Shown here: positions 60,268 through 64,000 of the stretch, piece by piece
How the letters are laid out: each line of letters opens with the position of its first letter
Position numbering within the stretch: position 1 is the first letter of the stretch
Assembly (NCBI RefSeq): GCF_008107625.1
Contig: NZ_SDKK01000014.1
Coordinates: 42,376 to 106,375 of the forward strand
DNA: 64,000 bases
Direction: 5' to 3'
Source of the DNA: Zoogloea oleivorans
Lineage (GTDB): Bacteria > Pseudomonadota > Gammaproteobacteria > Burkholderiales > Rhodocyclaceae
Translations under genes and position numbers: made by a program
The notes under the pieces: generated by a model
What the model saw: only the letters and a program-made list of their open reading frames with translations
What the model was told of the DNA's origin: nothing
Databases searched by the model: none

Positions 60268-61866
60268 TTAGTCCATCGCCTCGTACAGCGGCAGGGTCAG
60301 GAATTCCGGGTATTCCGGGGTCAGCGACATCTGGTCGAAGATCACGGCGGCCTGCTCGTAACTGGCCGTGTCTTCGCCCTGGGCGCTGACGAAGGCCTTC
60401 ACCTTGGTGAGTTCTTCGGCAATCATCGGACGGACCATTTCAACGGTGACCTTGCGGCCGTCGTCGAGGATGCCCTTGGGCGAAACCACCCACTGCCACA
60501 CTTGCGAGCGGGAGATTTCGGCGGTGGCGGCATCTTCCATCAGGTTGTGGATGGGCACGCAGCCGTTGCCGGCCAGCCAGGAGCCAAGGTAGTGGATGCC
60601 GACGTTGATGTTGTTGCGCAGGCCGGCTTCGGTGATGGGCTGCTCGGGCTGGAAGTTGAGCCAGTCCTTGGGGCCGAAGCTGCCGGTCACCTGCTTTTCC
60701 CACTGGTTCGGACGGTCGCCGAGGACTTTCTGGAACTCTTCGGCGGCGATGGAAACGAGGCCCGGGTGAGCCACCCAGCCGCCGTCGAAGCCGTCGTTGG
60801 CGTCACGGGTCTTGTCGTGACGGATGCCGGCGAGGGCCTTGTCGTTGGCAACCGGGTCGCCCTTGATGGGGATCAGCGCGGACATGCCGCCCATGGCCGG
60901 GGCGCCACGCTTGTGGCAGGCCTGCACGAGGGCCAGGGCATAGGAGCGCATGAAGGGCACTTCCATGGTGATGGCGCTGCGCTGGGCCAGGCAGAAATCC
61001 TTGTTCTTCTTGAACTTCTTGATGCAGCTGAAGATGTAGTCCCAGCGCCCGGCGTTGAGGCCGGCGGAGTGGTTGCGCAGCTCGTACAGGATTTCTTCCA
61101 TCTCGAAGGTGGCGAGGATGGTTTCGACCAGCACGGTGGCCTTGATGGTGCCCTGCGGGATGCCGATGTGATCCTGCGCCATCACGAAGATGTCGTTCCA
61201 CAGACGAGCCTCGAGATGGCTTTCCATCTTGGGCAGGTAGTAGAAGGGGCCGGCGCCGCGGGCGATCTGTTCCTTGGCGTTGTGGAAGAAGACCACGGCG
61301 AAGTCGAAGATGCCGCCGCCGACGCGCTGGCCGTCAACGGTGACGTGCTTTTCGTCCAGGTGCCAGCCGCGCGGGCGGATCTGCAGGGTGGCGATCTTGT
61401 CGTTGAGGCGGTATTCCTTGCCGGCTTCGTTCTTGAACGAGAGTTCGCGGCGGATGGCCTGGTACAGGTTGATCTGGCCCTGGATCTGGTTGTCCCACTT
61501 CGGGCTGTTGGAGTCCTCGAAGTCGGTCATGTAGGAATCAGCGCCGGAGTTGAAGCCGTTGATGATCATCTTGGCCTCGACCGGGCCGGTGATTTCGACG
61601 CGGCGGTTTTCGAGGGCCTTGGGCAGCGGGGCAACCTTCCAGTCGCCTTCGCGGATGTGCTTGGTTTCCGGCAGGAAGTCAGGCATTTCGCCGGCATCGA
61701 TGCGGGCCTGGCGCTCGACGCGGGCCTTCAGCAGTTCCTGGCGACGGGGCTCGAAGGCGCGGTGCAGCTTGGCGACCAGTTCGAGGGCTTCCGGGGTGAG
61801 GATGGTTTCGTAGCCCGGTTGGAGCGGGGCGTTGATCTGCAGGCCGGCGGGGAGGGTGAGGCTCAT
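60268..61866 (-). CDS. aceB: Malate synthase A
   Basis: The 532-residue glyoxylate-cycle enzyme condenses acetyl-CoA and glyoxylate to malate. It has the AceB/MSA layout, with FNSGADSYMTDFEDSNSP (near residue 105), LQIRPRGWHLDEKHV, GRWDYIFSCIKKFK near 275 and a conserved end EFLTLPLYEAMD. It is essential when growing on acetate or fatty acids, which fits the two beta-oxidation sets in this window. The haloacid dehalogenase-like gene lies 45 bases upstream on the same strand. Confidence 0.95.
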   Translation of the reverse strand: MSLTLPAGLQINAPLQPGYETILTPEALELVAKLHRAFEPRRQELLKARVERQARIDAGEMPDFLPETKHIREGDWKVAPLPKALENRRVEITGPVEAKMIINGFNSGADSYMTDFEDSNSPKWDNQIQGQINLYQAIRRELSFKNEAGKEYRLNDKIATLQIRPRGWHLDEKHVTVDGQRVGGGIFDFAVVFFHNAKEQIARGAGPFYYLPKMESHLEARLWNDIFVMAQDHIGIPQGTIKATVLVETILATFEMEEILYELRNHSAGLNAGRWDYIFSCIKKFKKNKDFCLAQRSAITMEVPFMRSYALALVQACHKRGAPAMGGMSALIPIKGDPVANDKALAGIRHDKTRDANDGFDGGWVAHPGLVSIAAEEFQKVLGDRPNQWEKQVTGSFGPKDWLNFQPEQPITEAGLRNNINVGIHYLGSWLAGNGCVPIHNLMEDAATAEISRSQVWQWVVSPKGILDDGRKVTVEMVRPMIAEELTKVKAFVSAQGEDTASYEQAAVIFDQMSLTPEYPEFLTLPLYEAMD

Positions 61867-61911
61867 GATGACTCCTGATGGGGAAGGTTGAGTGGAAGTT
61901 ATAGCGGAAAC

Positions 61912-62604
61912 TCAGGCGCGGTGGCGCGCCACGAAATCGACGACATCGGTTAGCTGGCGGCCCTGGACGGTGGGCGTCACGTCCAGTTGCTCGAGGGGCT
62001 GGCCGCTGCGGTTGATCCAGAAGGTGGTGTAGCCATACCAGCTGGCCCCGGCGGCGTCCCAGCCATTCGACGAGACGAAGAGGATACGCTCGGCGGGGCA
62101 GCCGAAGGCTTGCGGGCCGAGGGCGTAGGCGTCGGCGCTGGTTTTGTACTGGTGCACGGCGTCGACCGACAGCACGTGATCGAAGAGACCATTCATGCCG
62201 GCGCTCTTGATGGCCACGTCGAGCATGTCGGGGGTGCCGTTGGACAGGATGGCGGTGGGCACGCCGGCCGCCTTCAGGGCCTTGAGGGCACCGAGGTTTT
62301 CGGGGAAGGGCGACAGGCAGGCGTATTGGTTCATCAACTGCGTGCGGCGCTGGGCGTCGAGGGCGAGGCCGAGCTTGGCGGCGGCAAAGACGAGGCCGTC
62401 CTGGGTGACTTCAAGGAAGGGCTTGTAGCGGCCGGACAGCGTGCGGATGAAGCTGTATTCGATTTGCTTGCTGCGCCACAGGTCGGCCAGCGCAGCACCC
62501 TTGCCGGGGTAGAGCTGCTCGGCCAGCAGGCCCACCGAGTAGACGTCGAAGAGCGTGCCGAAGGCATCGAACGCGACAGCCTGGATTCGGGGGGGATGCG
62601 CCAT
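61912..62604 (-). CDS. Haloacid dehalogenase, type II (HAD superfamily)
   Basis: The 230-residue HAD hydrolase has nucleophile D13 in VAFDAFGTLFD, motif II TAILSNGTPDM, K in QYKTSADAYALG and the motif FVSSNGWDAAGASWYGYTTFWINR, characteristic of L-2-haloacid dehalogenases. These turn 2-haloacids into 2-hydroxyacids, for example haloacetate into glycolate. Glycolate can be oxidised to glyoxylate, the substrate of the downstream malate synthase. That pathway link is inferred. It is divergent from a LysR regulator. Confidence 0.88.
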   Translation of the reverse strand: MAHPPRIQAVAFDAFGTLFDVYSVGLLAEQLYPGKGAALADLWRSKQIEYSFIRTLSGRYKPFLEVTQDGLVFAAAKLGLALDAQRRTQLMNQYACLSPFPENLGALKALKAAGVPTAILSNGTPDMLDVAIKSAGMNGLFDHVLSVDAVHQYKTSADAYALGPQAFGCPAERILFVSSNGWDAAGASWYGYTTFWINRSGQPLEQLDVTPTVQGRQLTDVVDFVARHRA

Positions 62605-62680
62605 GCTCTGGGGACCTGTGTGGGTTGGTGTGGAATGGGGCGAAGTTTATTCAATGCATAAAGAAAAAAGAAGCCATAAT

Positions 62681-62696
62681 AAAATCAAATGATTTT
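62681..62696. promoter_or_regulatory. Palindrome in the HAD-lysR intergenic region
   Basis: AAAATCA-AA-TGATTTT is a perfect inverted repeat with 7-bp arms, 16 bases before the LysR gene ATG, in an AT-rich stretch unlike its surroundings. It is a plausible site for the LysR regulator controlling both divergent genes. Confidence 0.45.
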
Positions 62697-62712
62697 TTAC
62701 TTTTAGTATGCA

Positions 62713-63621
62713 ATGAACAGCTTCAAGGAAATCGAGGCCTTTGTCAGCGTGGCCACCCGGGGCAGTCTTTCGGCGGCGGCGCGGGCCGATGGCGTTACGC
62801 CGGCAATGATGGGGCGGCGCATCGACACGCTGGAGGAGCGGCTTGGCGTGAAGTTGCTGGTGCGCACGACGCGCAAGCTGAGCCTGACCTTCGAGGGCAG
62901 TGCGTTTCTGGAGGACTGCCAGCGCATCCTCAACGATCTGGCCAATGCCGAGGCGTCGGTGAGCCTGGGCGGGGTGAAGGCCAGCGGGCATATCAAGGTG
63001 TCGGCGCCGGCCGGCTTCGGGCGGCGTCATGTGGCGCCGCTGGTGCGGGATTTCCTGATCACGCATCCGGATGTCAGCTGTTCGCTCGATCTTTCCGACC
63101 GGGTCGTGGATCTGGTGAATGAGGGGGTGGATTGCGCGATCCGGATTGGCGAGCTTGCCGATTCGACGCTGGTGTCGGTGCGTCTGGCCGACAACCGGCG
63201 GGTGGTGGTGGCAAGCCCGGCTTACCTGGCTCGGCATGGCATTCCGGCCACGCCCGAGGCGCTGGCGGCCCACAATTGTCTGGCGCTGAATCCCCAGCGC
63301 GGCTGGGTGTTCAGCAATCCGGAGGACCCCGGGCATACGCAGGTGCAGAAGGTGTCGGGGCGCTTCGAATGCAACGACGGCACGGTGTTGCGCGAATGGG
63401 CACTGGGCGGGCTGGGGCTGGCCTGGCGCTCGATGTGGGAGGTGGAGGCCGATCTGGCAAGCGGTGCGCTGGTGTCGGTGCTCGATGCCTTTGCCGCGCC
63501 GACCACGGGCATTTACGCGGTGTTTCCGCAGAACCGGCGCCTGCCGCTGCGGGTACGTTTGCTGATCGACTATCTGCGTGCGTCTTATGGACGGCCGGAT
63601 TACTGGCGGGTTGGGGATTGA
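62713..63621 (+). CDS. LysR-family transcriptional regulator
   Basis: The 302-residue regulator has a LysR helix-turn-helix at residues 2-60 (FKEIEAFVSVATRGSLSAAA, then RRIDTLEERLGVKLLVRTTR) and a periplasmic-binding-like effector domain after residue 90. It is divergent from the HAD-aceB genes across 108 bases, the usual LysR layout, and probably controls them. The effector could be a haloacid or hydroxyacid, but the sequence does not show it. Its 3' end overlaps the convergent TonB-like gene by 22 bases. Confidence 0.9.
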   Translation: MNSFKEIEAFVSVATRGSLSAAARADGVTPAMMGRRIDTLEERLGVKLLVRTTRKLSLTFEGSAFLEDCQRILNDLANAEASVSLGGVKASGHIKVSAPAGFGRRHVAPLVRDFLITHPDVSCSLDLSDRVVDLVNEGVDCAIRIGELADSTLVSVRLADNRRVVVASPAYLARHGIPATPEALAAHNCLALNPQRGWVFSNPEDPGHTQVQKVSGRFECNDGTVLREWALGGLGLAWRSMWEVEADLASGALVSVLDAFAAPTTGIYAVFPQNRRLPLRVRLLIDYLRASYGRPDYWRVGD

Positions 63622-64000
63622 GGTGGCGGTATGGGCGCGCTGTCGAGGCCTTCGTCGAAGGGTGTGCCGATCTCGAACTGGATCTGGATGCGGCTGGGTA
63701 CCGTATGACCGAGAATTTCGCCCGGCACAAAGCGCCAGCTCGCGAGCGTCTCGGCGTAAATGGCGGCGGCGCCACACATGTGCGGCTCGCAGATGGGCCG
63801 CTGTGCCGTGACGCGACCCTGCGCGTCGATATCCAGCTCGATCTGAAAGCTGCCGGAGGGTGCGCCGGGGGCGGACGGCCAGTCTTCCGGTGAAACCGTG
63901 GTCAATGGGGCCGGGATGCGCGTCAGAGCGAAGGTCGGGAAGTACGGGACACTGGTGGCTGCCGGGGCGGGCGGAGTGACGGCGGGCTGGGGGGCGGGCG
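63600..64000 (-). CDS. TonB C-terminal-like periplasmic protein, 5' truncated
   Basis: The frame is open to the right window edge, so the N-terminus is missing. What is visible is a Pro/Ala-rich stretch (PAPQPAVTPPAPAA) followed by a compact domain with IELDIDAQGRVTA and ASWRFVPGEILGHTVPSRIQIQFEI, the pattern of TonB C-terminal domains. It probably spans the periplasm and couples to an outer-membrane receptor, but the membrane anchor is outside the window. Confidence 0.75.
   Translation of the reverse strand, partial: PAPQPAVTPPAPAATSVPYFPTFALTRIPAPLTTVSPEDWPSAPGAPSGSFQIELDIDAQGRVTAQRPICEPHMCGAAAIYAETLASWRFVPGEILGHTVPSRIQIQFEIGTPFDEGLDSAPIPPPQSPTRQ

Overview
This 64 kb window is high-GC chromosomal DNA that most resembles a betaproteobacterium of the Rhodocyclales (Thauera, Azoarcus or Aromatoleum type). 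That placement is inferred from gene content and order, such as pilT/pilU beside yggS-proC-yggT-yggU, hemJ, and a FadE/FadJ-type beta-oxidation cluster next to aromatic-amine oxidation genes. No rRNA, tRNA, CRISPR array or intact insertion sequence was seen.

Bases 1-15.3 kb hold an aromatic-amine oxidation unit. A truncated sigma-54 activator and an AraC-type regulator precede a long operon with a sigma-54-like promoter at 2570. The operon encodes a tryptophan-tryptophylquinone amine dehydrogenase (aauB, E, D, A), two c-type cytochromes, an envelope module (DUF1329, DUF1302 barrel, RND/MMPL transporter, YCF48-like propeller), a TerB-like protein and a phenylacetaldehyde-type aldehyde dehydrogenase. 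Together they would turn periplasmic aryl-ethylamines into aryl-acetates.

Bases 15.3-31 kb hold a c-di-GMP enzyme and two related TetR (PsrA-like) regulators with candidate operators. These surround a fatty-acid beta-oxidation set: FadE, two thiolases, two bifunctional hydratase/dehydrogenases of opposite domain order, a thioesterase, a FadL porin and a crotonase.

Bases 31-47.6 kb hold housekeeping and signalling genes. They include YdcF, DUF2802, SPOR, a two-component c-di-GMP pair whose sensor kinase has an HDOD domain, an HDOD/EAL-like protein, an iron-sulfur flavin reductase, an epimerase, HemJ, an RNA methyltransferase, PilU, PilT, YggS, ProC, YggT and YggU.

Bases 47.6-49.5 kb hold an unusual 13-unit, 21-bp-period degenerate tandem repeat and two tandem paralogues of an unrecognised 155-residue family.

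Bases 49.5-59.8 kb are an accessory island: a tightly packed five-gene operon encoding a SNF2 helicase, an AIPR protein with a nuclease-like N-terminus, a type III-like DNA methyltransferase, a DUF1016 nuclease and a Res-like helicase-nuclease. It is probably a composite restriction/anti-phage system and is the best candidate here for something undescribed. The window closes with malate synthase, a haloacid dehalogenase-like protein, a divergent LysR regulator and a truncated TonB-like gene.
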